Part shown: piece by piece, positions 38,673 through 48,422 of the stretch
How the letters are laid out: the number at the start of each line of letters is the position of its first letter
Numbering within the stretch: position 1 is the first letter of the stretch
Origin: Closterium sp. NIES-65
Taxonomy: Eukaryota; Streptophyta; Zygnematophyceae; Desmidiales; Closteriaceae
DNA length: 64,000 bases
Assembly: GCA_948144175.1 (NCBI GenBank)
Contig: CANXME010002409.1
Location: 1,555,001-1,619,000, forward strand
Reading direction: 5' to 3'
Program-made: the position numbers and the translations under genes
Notes under the pieces: generated by a model
Told to the model about the DNA's origin: nothing
Database searches by the model: none
Seen by the model: the letters and a program-made list of their open reading frames with translations, nothing else

Positions 38673-41600
38673 AAGGGGATTGATATCTATGCTCTAGATT
38701 TTGATGCTATTCTCACTGCCATGTATGTGATGTCTACTAGTGGAGAGGGTTCTGAGTACCTGAGTGTCCCGCCCGACCCGGGCATTAGGACGAGTGCGTT
38801 TGCTACTCCAGGTACCCACGTGTCTGCTACCCCAGGTGCTGGTGAGGCTGCTGCTCTAGGTGCGTGCGTGTCTGCCCCCCCTGGTACTGTGTCGACTGCA
38901 GCACTGCACACCTTCACGATGGATTCAGGTGCCTCTCGCTGTTTCTTTCGTGACCGCACTGCCCTTGATCCCCTTGCTCGGCCAGTTGCTGTCTCCCTTG
39001 CTGACCCCTCTGGGGGTCCGGTCATTGCGACCTCCTCCACTGTCCTTCCCTGCCCTGCGGTCCCGTCGGGCACATTGTCAGATCTCCACCTCCCCTCGTT
39101 CTCCACGAACTTGGTGGCAGGTTCTGCTCTCCAGGACGGGGGTGTTCACCAGTTCACCCCTGCCTATGAGCGTGTGACACACTGCACGTGTGCTCGTACG
39201 GGCCGCCACTTGGCTACCTTCACCCGGCAGCCGGGGTCGGACCTGTACACACTGACTACTGCCTCCCCTCAGGTCGCTGCGTCTGCGTCTGCGTTTGCGT
39301 CCGCGTCAGGTCAGCTGTCTGCCCCCTGCTCGTGTCGCTCTCTAGCGCACGAGACTGTCCTCTGGCACCACCGACTTGGCCACCCGTCTGTGCAGCGCCT
39401 TCGTGCCATGCACTCCCGGTACCTTGTCTCTGGTCTTCCCAGGGTTCTCCCTCCTCTCCCACCCTCGCCTGCTCCTCCCTGCCTTCCCTGTGTCGAGGGG
39501 CGGCAGCGCGACGCTCCTCACTCCTCCTCGTTTCCCCCGACGACTGCTCCTTTGCAGACGCTCCACATGGACGTGTGGGGCCCAGCCCGCGTCCGTGGTC
39601 AGGGTCAGGAGAGGTACTTCCTGATCATTGTTGACGACTACTCGCGCTACACCACGGTCTTCCCCTTGCGCACCAAGGGTGAGGTCCCTGATGTTTTGAT
39701 CCCTTGGATCCGCAGAGCTCGTCTCCAGCTCAGCGAGCGTTTCCGCTCGGACTTTTCTGTCCTGCGCTTGCACTCTGACAGAGGTGGTGAGTTCTCCTCC
39801 GACCACTTGGCAGCCTACTGTGCTGAGCACGGCATTGAGCAGTCGTTCACGCTTCCGGCCTCTCCACAGCAGAATGGGGTTGCGGAGCGCCGCATTGGCC
39901 TGGTCATGGAGGTCGCTCGTACCTCCTTGATCCATGCGGCTGCCCCCCATTTTCTGTGGCCGTTTGCGGTCCGGTACGCTGCGCATCAGCTCAACCTCTG
40001 GCCCCGTGTCTCCTTGCCGGAGACCTCGCCCACACTGCTGTGGACGGGGGAGGTAGGCGATGCGTCGCGTTTCCGGGTCTGGGGATCTCGAGCTTTTGTT
40101 CGCGATTCGTCTGCGGACAAGCTCTCCTCTCGTGCTGTTCCCTGCGTCTTCCTCGGCTTTGTTCCGGACGCACCTGGTTGGCAGTTTTACCACGCCACCT
40201 CGCGCCGGGTCTTGCCCTCTCAGGACGTCACTTTTGACGAGTCTGTCCCCTACTACCGCCTCTTCCCCTACCGCACTTCCCCGCTCCCTCCCCCGCTTCT
40301 CTTCCTCGCGCCAGGTGCTGCTGTCGTAGACCCCCTCCCCCCTCAGGGTGCCGCTCCCTCAGGTGTGTCTCAGGTAGACCCGGTCGAGCCTGTTGAGGTT
40401 GCTGTCGACTCTCGTCCTGCTGGGGGTGCTGAGCCTGGGGGTGTGGACACTGGGGGTGCTGAGCCTTGGGGTGCGGACTCTGGGGGTGCTGAGCCTGGGG
40501 GTGCTGACTCTGGGGGTGCTGAGCCTGGGGGTGCGGACACTGGGGGTGTTGAGCCTGGGGGTGCTGTGCCTGGGGGTGCTGAGCCTGGGGGTACGGTGAC
40601 TGGGGGTGCTGAGCCTGGCGGTACTGCGCCAGGGGGTCCTCCGCCTGGCCGAGACCTCTCCTCGGAGCAGTTGCGTGAGTGGTACTTGCAGTACTGCAGC
40701 CTCCGGAGGGGTACCTCTGGGACCAAGCGCGCTACGGAGACTGGTGCTGGCACTTCTCCTTCTAGTCGGGAGCTCCCCTCTCGTGAGCGGATCCGTGAGT
40801 GGTACGAGCGCCGTTGCACACTTCGTAGTGGCGGGCCTCGTCTCACGGACCCTGCTGCTGCTGGTGCTGCGGACCCGGGCGTTGGAGCTGCTGCTGGTGC
40901 TGCGGACCCGGGCGTTGGAGCTGCTGCTGGTGCTGAGGACCCGGGCGTTGGAGCTGCTGCTGGTGCTGAGGACCCGGGCGTTGGAGCTGCTGCTGGTACT
41001 GCGGACCCGGGCGTTGGAGCTGCTGCTGGTGCTGCGGACCCGGGCGTTGGAGCTGCTGCTGGTGCTGAGGACCCGGGCGTTGGAGCTGCTGCTGGTGCTG
41101 AGGACCCGGGCGTTGGGGCTGCTGCTGGTACTGCGGACCCGGGCGTTGGAGCTGCTGCTGGTGCTGAGGACCCGGGCGTTGGGGCTGCTGCTGGTACTGC
41201 GGACCCGGGCGTTGGAGCTGCTACTGGTGCTGCGGACCCGGGCGTTGGAGCTGCTGCTGGTGCTGAGGACCCGGGCGTTGGAGCTGCTGCTGGTGCTGAG
41301 GACCCGGGCGTTGGGGCTGCTGCTGGTACTGCGGACCCGGGCGTTGGAGCTGCTGCTGGTGCTGAGGACCCGGGCGTTGGAGCTGTGACTGGTGCTGCGG
41401 ACCCTGGTGTTGGAGTCCCTGCTGGTGCTGCGGACTCGGGCGTTGGTACTGCCGCTGGGGGCACTGGTGCTGTCCCTGCTGTGTCAGGAGTCGCCGTGCG
41501 CCCTCAGCCGTACTTCGTTCCGCTGCTTCAGCAGGTTCTTGGTCTCTCGCCTCCTCCTGGTCCTTCCCCTCCTTTAGTGTGTCCACTGCCTGTTCAGTCA

Positions 41601-43736
41601 CTGCCTGCTCCTTCTCCTTACTTTGGTCCTACTGACGGTCTTACTGAGCGTCGTGAGCCTGCGTCTCGCCCTGCGTCGCCTGTCTGTCCTGCTAGCACTG
41701 GAGCTTGTACTTCGCGTCCACGTCCTCCTCCTGCCCCTGGCACGCACCGGATGTCTCTGCGTCCGTCCACTGCCCCTCTGCGTGCCCCTTTGCCTTCTCC
41801 TCCTGCTTCCTCTCTTCCTGCTCTCGCCGACCCTGCGTTGGACTCTCTTCGTGCTGCCAGTCCTACTGTCACGCGTCTCCTTGCTACTGCCGTCACTGAC
41901 CCTTCTTTCGAGTCTTCTGCTGCGTCTGCCCTAGTTGCTGAGCTCGTCGACTTTGCTGCTCGCTGTCGTCTTGACTACGCTGCTAGTCTTGTCGCTGAGT
42001 CTGAGTCTGTCTGTCCTCCGTCCGTCGGGGGTGCGTGTGCCCTTGGCACGGACGTCCTTGAGGACAGGCAGGAGGAGTTTCAGTGCTTGGCTGCCGCTTC
42101 ACCTCATCTCGCGTCTGTACTGCCAGCTCCTGAGGGAGACCCGGATGCACTAGACATCCCGACTCCGCGCTCTTACGCGGAGGCGATAGAGGGTCCCTAC
42201 TCCTCTCAGTGGCAGGCAGCTATGGATGCAGAGATGGCTTCCTGGAAGTCCACAGGCACCTACGTTGACGCTGTCCCCCCTCCTGGGGCGAACATCGTCA
42301 GTGGCATGTGGATCTTCAGGGTGAAGCGGCCGCCGGGTTCTCCGCCTGTCTTCAAGGCGCGTTACGTGGCTCGTGGCTTCAGTCAGCGGCAGGGAGTTGA
42401 CTACTTTCAGACCTTCTCCCCCACCCCGAAGATGACCACTCTTCGGGTACTCCTGCACGTTGCTGCTCACCGGGACTACGAGCTTCACTCTCTCGACTTC
42501 AGCACTGCTTTCTTGCAGGGCAGCCTGCACGAGGAGATATGGCTGCGTCGCCCACCTGGCTTCACTGGGTCTTTCCCTCCTGGTACCCAGTGGAGTCTCC
42601 GGCGTCCAGTCTACGGTCTCCGCCAGGCGCTGCGTGAGTGGCACGACACACTGAGGACCACGCTGGCGGCACTTGGGTTTGCTCCTTCTATTGCCGACCC
42701 GTCGCTGTTTCTGCGCACCGACACTTCTCTGCCGCCGTTCTACATCCTCGTGTACGTCGACGACTTGGTCTTTGCCACTGCTGACACTGCTGGACTCGCC
42801 TACGTGAAGTCCGAGCTGCAGAAGAGACACACGTGCACTGACCTGGGTGAACTGCGCAGCTACCTTGGCTTGCAGATCACCCGGGACAGAGCACGCCGCA
42901 CCATTACCCTGACTCAGTCACACATGGTGCAGCAGGTCCTTCAGCGCTTCGACTTCACGTACTCCTCGCCTCAGGCCACTCCTCTGTCTACTCGCCACTC
43001 GCTCTCAGCTCTGCCTTCGGATGAGTCCGTAGAGTCGAGTGGCCCGTACCCAGAGCTTGTTGGCTGTCTCATGTACCTGATGACCTGCACACGACCTGAC
43101 CTTGCATACCCTCTTAGCATTCTTGCGCGCTATGTTGCTCCTGGGAGACACCGACCAGAGCACATGGCTGCAGCGAAGAGGGTGTTGCGTTACTTGTGCA
43201 GTACGTCGGGCATGGGACTAGTGCTTGGAGGGTGGAGTCCAGTGGTCCTCACTGGTCACGCGGACGCTTCTTGGGCTGACGACCAGGCTACGCAGCGGTC
43301 GTCACAGGGTTACACCTTCAGCCTTGGTTCCGGCTCTGTTTCGTGGCGGGCTACTCGCTCGTCTTCTGTTCTCGGCTCCAATTGTGAGGCTGAGATCTAC
43401 GCAGGGGCCATGGCTGCTCAGGAGCTTCGCTGGCTCACCTACATGCTGACCGACCTTGGAGAGCCGCCTCGTTCTCCTCCAGTCCTGTACGTCGACAACA
43501 AGGCCATGCTGGCCTTGTGTCGAGAGCACAGACTGGAGCACAGAACAAAGCACATTGCTCTCCGCTACTTCCTTGCTCGTGAGCTACAGCAGCGTGGTCA
43601 GTTGCGACTTGCGTACGTGGCCTCTGAGGCCAACACTGCTGATGTTTTCACCAAGGCACTTGCGCCTTGTGATCATCAGCGCTGCTGTACCCAGCTGGGT
43701 CTTGTGTCTGTCCTGCCTCACTTGCTCTCCTCTTGA
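38673..43736 (+). CDS. Copia G Pol (protease, integrase, RT, RNase H)
   Basis: In the same frame as Gag, after one TAG. The first ATG is at 38721 (numbering from there): protease TMDSGAS (D68), pre-integrase HHRLGHPS and CLPC, integrase D284, D353 and E389 (spacing 35), linker with LSSEQLREWY (about 40656) and RERIREWYERR (about 40785), GGAEP repeats, an 18-unit 11-residue repeat (about 700-910), RT with YVDD at 1345, and RNase H D1515, E1556 and D1592. It ends FTKALAPCDHQ ... LLSS at 43736. There are no further stops or shifts. If the TAG is bypassed, the element is coding-competent. Confidence 0.93.
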   Translation, partial: KGIDIYALDFDAILTAMYVMSTSGEGSEYLSVPPDPGIRTSAFATPGTHVSATPGAGEAAALGACVSAPPGTVSTAALHTFTMDSGASRCFFRDRTALDPLARPVAVSLADPSGGPVIATSSTVLPCPAVPSGTLSDLHLPSFSTNLVAGSALQDGGVHQFTPAYERVTHCTCARTGRHLATFTRQPGSDLYTLTTASPQVAASASAFASASGQLSAPCSCRSLAHETVLWHHRLGHPSVQRLRAMHSRYLVSGLPRVLPPLPPSPAPPCLPCVEGRQRDAPHSSSFPPTTAPLQTLHMDVWGPARVRGQGQERYFLIIVDDYSRYTTVFPLRTKGEVPDVLIPWIRRARLQLSERFRSDFSVLRLHSDRGGEFSSDHLAAYCAEHGIEQSFTLPASPQQNGVAERRIGLVMEVARTSLIHAAAPHFLWPFAVRYAAHQLNLWPRVSLPETSPTLLWTGEVGDASRFRVWGSRAFVRDSSADKLSSRAVPCVFLGFVPDAPGWQFYHATSRRVLPSQDVTFDESVPYYRLFPYRTSPLPPPLLFLAPGAAVVDPLPPQGAAPSGVSQVDPVEPVEVAVDSRPAGGAEPGGVDTGGAEPWGADSGGAEPGGADSGGAEPGGADTGGVEPGGAVPGGAEPGGTVTGGAEPGGTAPGGPPPGRDLSSEQLREWYLQYCSLRRGTSGTKRATETGAGTSPSSRELPSRERIREWYERRCTLRSGGPRLTDPAAAGAADPGVGAAAGAADPGVGAAAGAEDPGVGAAAGAEDPGVGAAAGTADPGVGAAAGAADPGVGAAAGAEDPGVGAAAGAEDPGVGAAAGTADPGVGAAAGAEDPGVGAAAGTADPGVGAATGAADPGVGAAAGAEDPGVGAAAGAEDPGVGAAAGTADPGVGAAAGAEDPGVGAVTGAADPGVGVPAGAADSGVGTAAGGTGAVPAVSGVAVRPQPYFVPLLQQVLGLSPPPGPSPPLVCPLPVQSLPAPSPYFGPTDGLTERREPASRPASPVCPASTGACTSRPRPPPAPGTHRMSLRPSTAPLRAPLPSPPASSLPALADPALDSLRAASPTVTRLLATAVTDPSFESSAASALVAELVDFAARCRLDYAASLVAESESVCPPSVGGACALGTDVLEDRQEEFQCLAAASPHLASVLPAPEGDPDALDIPTPRSYAEAIEGPYSSQWQAAMDAEMASWKSTGTYVDAVPPPGANIVSGMWIFRVKRPPGSPPVFKARYVARGFSQRQGVDYFQTFSPTPKMTTLRVLLHVAAHRDYELHSLDFSTAFLQGSLHEEIWLRRPPGFTGSFPPGTQWSLRRPVYGLRQALREWHDTLRTTLAALGFAPSIADPSLFLRTDTSLPPFYILVYVDDLVFATADTAGLAYVKSELQKRHTCTDLGELRSYLGLQITRDRARRTITLTQSHMVQQVLQRFDFTYSSPQATPLSTRHSLSALPSDESVESSGPYPELVGCLMYLMTCTRPDLAYPLSILARYVAPGRHRPEHMAAAKRVLRYLCSTSGMGLVLGGWSPVVLTGHADASWADDQATQRSSQGYTFSLGSGSVSWRATRSSSVLGSNCEAEIYAGAMAAQELRWLTYMLTDLGEPPRSPPVLYVDNKAMLALCREHRLEHRTKHIALRYFLARELQQRGQLRLAYVASEANTADVFTKALAPCDHQRCCTQLGLVSVLPHLLSS
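40862..41450 (+). repeat. 33 bp minisatellite inside copia G Pol linker (about 18 units)
   Basis: Each unit encodes AAAG(A/T)(A/E)DPGVG. Variants follow a partial four-unit order AAD-AED-AED-TAD, which points to expansion in blocks of about 132 bp. It keeps the frame. The opposite strand is also open over the whole array, but that is a side effect of the repeat. Confidence 0.92.
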
Positions 43737-43951
43737 CCCTCTTTGTACTGTTACATATATGTATCACTGCTCTTGCTTGTTTAGTCTTATATATATATGT
43801 ACTCCTGCATGTGAACTGGCCTTGTGGCCTTGAACTTGTGCTCGGATTGTGTGGTGACATTGTGATCCACCCTGAGCTTGCTTTGCTTTGCTTTGCTTTA
43901 CTTGACTGGTCTTGTGACCCCTAGTTCTCCCCCACTTCGCCTATGGGGGTG
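43737..43951 (+). promoter_or_regulatory. Copia G 3' untranslated block and polypurine tract
   Basis: An AT-rich stretch (TATATATATATG about 43788) is followed by the shared TGTGGTGACATTGTGATCC/ACCCTGAGCTTGC block (about 43849-43880) and the hairpin CCCCCA-CTTCGCCTA-TGGGGG just before the LTR. Confidence 0.75.
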
Positions 43952-44076
43952 TGTCAAACAATATATATTGTTGTAGTTGTTTAGGCTACAGTGGGTTAGC
44001 CTATAGGGGGTACACACTTCTAGGTTTCCATATTTGTACTCATTTCATTCTTAGTCATTTCATTCCTTGTTCAACA
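43952..44076 (+). repeat. 3' LTR of copia G (125 bp)
   Basis: Identical to 36548-36672 except for one base; followed by CTAGG. Confidence 0.95.
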
Positions 44077-44081
44077 CTAGG

Positions 44082-45285
44082 CAGTGGGGCGGGATAGGGC
44101 GTCGGCAATGTTCGATGCCCCCTTTTTGTAGGTGACTGTATAGTGGAAATTTGACTCGAGGAAATCGAGCCAGCAAATCTATCGTGGGTTGAGGTATGGC
44201 TGTGGGCGGAGGTAATGTAGTGATTTATGGTCTGTCCGTACTGTCACGTCTGCGCCGGTCAAGTAACAGCGCCGCACTTTGAACACGTGCACAATTGCAA
44301 GCATTTTGCGGTCGTGTATTGGGTATTTTTTCTCGGGCGGATGCAGTTTTCGTGACTCATATGCGATGGGCTGTAGGCCGTTGCCGAAGTCCTGTAGCAG
44401 TACAGCTCCGATGGCGATGTCGCTTGCGTCGGTAACTACTTCGAATGGGCGGTGTGGGTCGGCGATGCGCAGTACGGGCAGTGAACAGACAACATCTTTT
44501 AAGGCAGAGAAGGCAACATGCTCTTTCCCCCCCCAAAATGCGTCAGCGGCGCTGTTAACCGTGCCATGTCGGGGACGAACCAACGCACGTAATTGACGAA
44601 CCCCAAAAAGCTCTGTAGTTCCGTGATATTCGTTGGGTTGTGCTAGGCTTTCATCGTATCCAACTTCTTCGGGTCAATTTCGACCCCAACCTCCGAAATA
44701 ACGTGCCCCAAGAACTCTAGCCTGTCTTGAAAAAACTCGCACTTGGAACCCTTTGTCAGTAGCCGATGCTCGTCTAAACTTTTAAATACTGCTTCCAGAT
44801 CTGCTAAGTGCTGCTGCTTGTCGCGACTAAAGACGAGGATGTCGTCGAGGTAAACTATCACGCATTTATCTAAAAGTGGCCTAAACGCCTCGTTCATGGT
44901 CATCTGGAATGTCGCTGGTGCGTTGGTCAGCCCGAAAGGCATCACGGTGTACTCGAACGACCCGTATCTAGTCCAAAAAGCTGTTTTAGCGCAGTCCGAT
45001 GGTTCGACTCTAATCTGATGGTAACCTCCCCGTAAATCTATGTTCGAAAAAACCCGTGCCGTTCGCAGTTGGTCTATTAGTTTGCCGGCGGGGGGAATGG
45101 GGTACCGCGACTTGACTGTTACCCTGTTGAGCGCTCAGTAATCGATGTACTTGCTAAACCCTCAGTCTTTTTTTGGCGTGAACAGTATCGTGGCGGCGAA
45201 CGGTGACGAGCTCGGTCGGATGAATTTCTTTTCTAACAGTTAATCTAACTGCTTCCTCAGTTTGTCCAGCTCGGGCAGAAAACCG
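44082..45285 (-). pseudogene. Ty3/gypsy reverse transcriptase and RNase H, decayed
   Basis: Minus strand from 45285: LDKLRKQLD, stop, LLEKKFIRPSSSPFAA, several stops, then YPIPPAGKLIDQL, MPFGLTNAPATFQ, the catalytic VYLDDILVFS (YLDD at 44841-44852), GHVISEVGVEIDPKK and a stop at about 44643. RNase H follows with VTDASDIAIGAVL, YPIHDRKMLAIVH and TDHKSLHYL, and ends NIADALSRP next to copia G. These motifs are typical of the chromovirus-like gypsy group. At least four in-frame stops make it inactive. Its AT content is clearly higher than in the copia elements. Confidence 0.9.
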
Positions 45286-45565
45286 CCATGCGCCCCGAGC
45301 ACGTGGCAGGAAGAAAAAAAGCGTCGCGCGCCACGGGGCACGCGGCAAACAGGACAGCAGCAGAAGCAGGTGGTGGGCCCACCCACAGGATCGACTAGGG
45401 AGGGTCAACCTGCTCTGATAGCATGTCAAAAGTAGTAGAGAAAGTTTAGAACAAGAAAGAGTGTTTGCACTAGCAGGCAGTTGAGTACATATAGGCAACC
45501 CTAATCTAGGCTGTACTTGCTATAGAGTACCCCACTGCAGGCTAGACAAATATAACATTGTGACA
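45286..45565 (-). mobile_element. Element J: partial minus-strand copia-type insertion (5' LTR 45424-45565 plus leader start)
   Basis: The LTR read on minus: TGTCACAATG ... CTTTTGACA, 142 bp, followed by primer site TGCTATCAGAGC (45412-45423) and about 130 bp of leader resembling TRIM-like element 2 (GCCCCGTGGCGCGCGAC, a T-run, GCGCATGGCGGTTTTC). It then joins the gypsy RT start at about 45285. It lies between gypsy protease and RT. The 3' part and 3' LTR are missing. Confidence 0.75.
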
Positions 45566-45570
45566 TCTCA

Positions 45571-46950
45571 ACCTTTTCCCGTATGGCCAGTGGCGTGCCG
45601 TCAACTAAGCGTGCATCTATCTTTGGTAAACACCGGCTAAGTGTCAGTTGCAGTTTCTGTGCGGTTGCGATATTAACTAAACTGTGACTTGCTCCTCCGT
45701 CGATAAAAATCTTCACTGCTGGTTCTTGTATTTTCCCGTGGATCCGTACTGGGTAATCCGTCGCTGCTCCCTCCTTATTCGTCCGAGCCCGATCGATAGC
45801 ATGAATCGGTACCGTGACTCGGTAAGGGTCGGTGGGGTTGGGCGAGTAGGCAGTCTCGTCACTAGTTGGCCCGATTCCTACTGACTACTGGCGTTTCCGT
45901 GCCTTGGAGACTCCCTCCTCTGCTCTGCTCTGCGACGCCTTAGCTCCTCTGGGCACTCACTCTTGCGATGGCCCGGCCTGTTGCAAGCAAAGCAGCACCC
46001 CTTAAATGGCGCGGCAGCTGCATTTATCGCAACGACATGTACGGTGGCGTGCTCGATCGGTCCTCGAGGGTGATGTCCGTACTAGGACTCCGGTCTCGGA
46101 CGGCCCAAAATGTCGATTTTCTCGGCGAGCGCGAGAATCTCGTTGAAATTCGAGAGTCCGCGTAGCATGATTTTGTGCGAAATGTCCGGCTTCAACCCTC
46201 CGACGTAACGGTCCACCCGCTCTGCTTCGTGCATATAGCCGACTTGCTCGCATAATGCGAGAAAACCGCTCGTGTAGTCTTGAACCGGCCCGAGCTACCG
46301 CCAAGTACGCAGTCTCTGGTGCGCCGAAATAGAAGCCGCGATCGGCTCGAAGTGCGCCCGAAGCCCTGCGCACCACGAATCCCACGTGCTGTACTGGGCG
46401 ATTTTGCACGGCTGGACCCGTGGGCCCTTCCTCTTGCGACGGTGGCTCGGAGGCGCATGGCAACCTCACGATGACTCGCCACTAGTCCATGGCAGGGCCC
46501 CTCAGCAGCGAGATGGCGTATCTGATCTTCGCTGCGTCCGAATCGACGTAGTTTGCGTCGAAAAATACGTTCATCGTGAAGACCCACGATTGAACCGTCG
46601 GACCTCCACGCTGACTCGGGTTGGAACAGGGCGGGCGCTGCGGACTTGAGTGGCATTGGCGCCATGATGGCGTGGTCGCCGCTTGTCGCCGGAAATTCCA
46701 TGTGCCGACGGGCTTCACGAGGCTCCCGCGGGCTTGGCACGACCCTGTTCCTTTCCATGCCCGGCATCGAGTGGGCGGCGCCATCATTGGCTGCGCATGA
46801 GCGCTGTCCCACGCTCTCATTCTGTGTCGGTGTGCCTGATGAAATGATGATCGGCTCCTCTGATTGTGCAGGTGCATTTGCAGGTGCGTGTGGTGGCGCT
46901 GGAGTATTCACCGTGGATTGCTGACGCGCGGAATCACATTCCGCCGTGAG
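45571..46950 (-). pseudogene. Ty3/gypsy Gag and protease, frameshifted
   Basis: Minus strand from 46950: LTAECDSARQQ, a proline-rich part, then in another frame the Gag core VQSWVFTMNVFFDANY and AKIRYAISLLRGPAMD (about 46640-46485). A canonical zinc knuckle C-X2-C-X4-H-X4-C (CFACNRPGH..C) lies at 45953-45994. The protease motif FIDGGASHSLVN has Gly in place of the usual Ser/Thr after Asp (about 45700). It ends at EKVEMS, where element J is inserted. Several frame changes separate the parts. Confidence 0.85.
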
Positions 46951-46955
46951 CGTCG

Positions 46956-47078
46956 TGTCAGAATGTTCTTATCTAGCCTGTAGTGGGGTGCTCTATAGCG
47001 AGTACAACCCTTTTAGGGTTTGCTATATGTATCCCAACTGCTGCTAGTCAATTCCTCTTCTCTCTTCTAACTTTCACA
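46956..47078 (+). repeat. 5' LTR of TRIM-like element 2
   Basis: TGTCAGAATGTTC ... CTTTCACA; about two mismatches to 48300-48422. Confidence 0.95.
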
Positions 47079-48299
47079 TGCTATCAGAGCAGGTCGATCC
47101 CCTTGGATCGATCCTGTGGGTGGGCTTACCACCTCCTAGCTTCCGCTGCAACTCCTACCACTACACTCTGAGCCGCACGCCCCGTGGCGTGCGGCACTTT
47201 TTATTCCCGCCGTGCGCCCCGAGGCGCGCGGCGGTTTTCGGCCCGCCATGCGCCCCGAGGCGCGCGGCGGGTTCCTGCTTCGCGCGGCGGTTTTCTGCCC
47301 GCCATGCACTCGGAATTTATGGCGGTTTCCTGCCCACCGCGCACCCTGGGCGCACGCGGCGGTTTCGCGTTCCGTCGACCCGTGCGCCCGTCTCCGTCGA
47401 CCTGCGCGCGGCTCCATGTCGCCCTTCGCGGCGGCCCCGTCGACCCGCGCGCGGCTCCCCGTCGCCCTTCGCGGCGGCCCCGTCGACCCGCGCGCCGCCC
47501 CTGGCGACCCGTGCGCCCATCCCCGTCGACCCGCGTGTCGCCCTGCGGCCCCCCCTCCCCGCACACCTGCGTTTGCTTACCACACACTCGAGTTCGCTTC
47601 CCGCACACTTGTGCACGCTTCGCGCACACGTGAGCTCGCTTACCGCACACTCAGGGTATGGGGGTGGCGAGTAGGGGGTGGCGAGTATGGGGGTAGCAGT
47701 TGTGCATTCCTCCCTTTGCTCCTCCTCCTCCTTCGTCTCCCACTGCTGCAGCTGTCGCTGAGGGGGGTGGATGAGTGGGAGACTAGGGTTTAGGGTTTAA
47801 GGGGGGTGCGTGGGAGTGGAGCTAGCGGTGTAGCAGCGGGTGCGTGTTAGGGGGAGTGGGATAGTGTGGGGAAGCTGTATGGAGGTTGCCGTTGTGTCGC
47901 CAGCAGCACCTGTATTCCGGGGAGTTGCTCTGGTAGCCCAGTCGTAGCCAGCTGTGCCAGCCGCCCGTGGGTCCGTTGCTCGTCTGCCGCTACTTTAGCC
48001 GCGGGGCCAGTTACTCCAGTATTCCGGAGCGTTGTTCCGGTAGCCGCTGTGCCAGTGTGCCTCCTCTTGCCCGTGTGTCTGCAGCTTCAGCTGTCGCCTC
48101 CTATCTCCGCTCCCCTCACTCTCTCTCCTCCTCCTCACTTGCCCGTTGTGACTACCACTAGCTTTGCTCATAATTGTGAACCTTAAACTATTGCTTCTTG
48201 AACTTGTGCTCAGAATGTGTGGTGACATTGTGATCCACCCTGAGCTTGTTCTGTGCCTGCTTGCTCTGCTGATTACACCCCACTTTGGCTATGGGGGTG

Positions 48300-48422
48300 T
48301 GTCAGAATGTTCTTATCTAGCCTATAGTGGGGTGCTCTATAGCGAGTACAACCCTGTTAGGGTTTGCTATATGTATCCCAACTGCTGCTAGTCAATTCCT
48401 CTTCTCTCTTCTAACTTTCACA
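48300..48422 (+). repeat. 3' LTR of TRIM-like element 2
   Basis: Follows CTATGGGGGTG and is flanked on the right by CGTCG. Confidence 0.95.

Larger units (their letters stand above)
36548..44076 (+). mobile_element. Copia G: complete young element (7529 bp), one in-frame stop between Gag and Pol
   Basis: The 125 bp LTRs (36548-36672 and 43952-44076) differ at one base by eye, with target duplication CTAGG (36543-36547 and 44077-44081). The primer site TGGTATAGAGCAGG is at 36673-36686. All domains are present. It is inserted into the gypsy element between RNase H and integrase. Confidence 0.96.
46956..48422 (+). mobile_element. TRIM-like non-autonomous LTR element 2 (1467 bp), inserted in gypsy gag
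   Basis: 123 bp LTRs (46956-47078 and 48300-48422) differ at about two bases, with perfect target duplication CGTCG (46951-46955 and 48423-48427). The primer site TGCTATCAGAGC is at 47079-47090. Inside are a GC-rich leader with GCGCGCGGCGG-type repeats and no gag or pol, a stretch shared with element 1 (CTGCTGCAGCTGTCG and TAGGGTTTAGGGTTTAAGG), the shared 3' block with GTGATCCACCCTGAGCTTG (48228-48247), and the polypurine hairpin. It is competent in cis only. Confidence 0.95.

Noticed and set aside
40370..41464. 364-codon open frame on the minus strand opposite the copia G linker
   Set aside because: It is the mirror of the 33 bp repeat; a repeat divisible by three keeps other frames open. 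It has no start context or domain.
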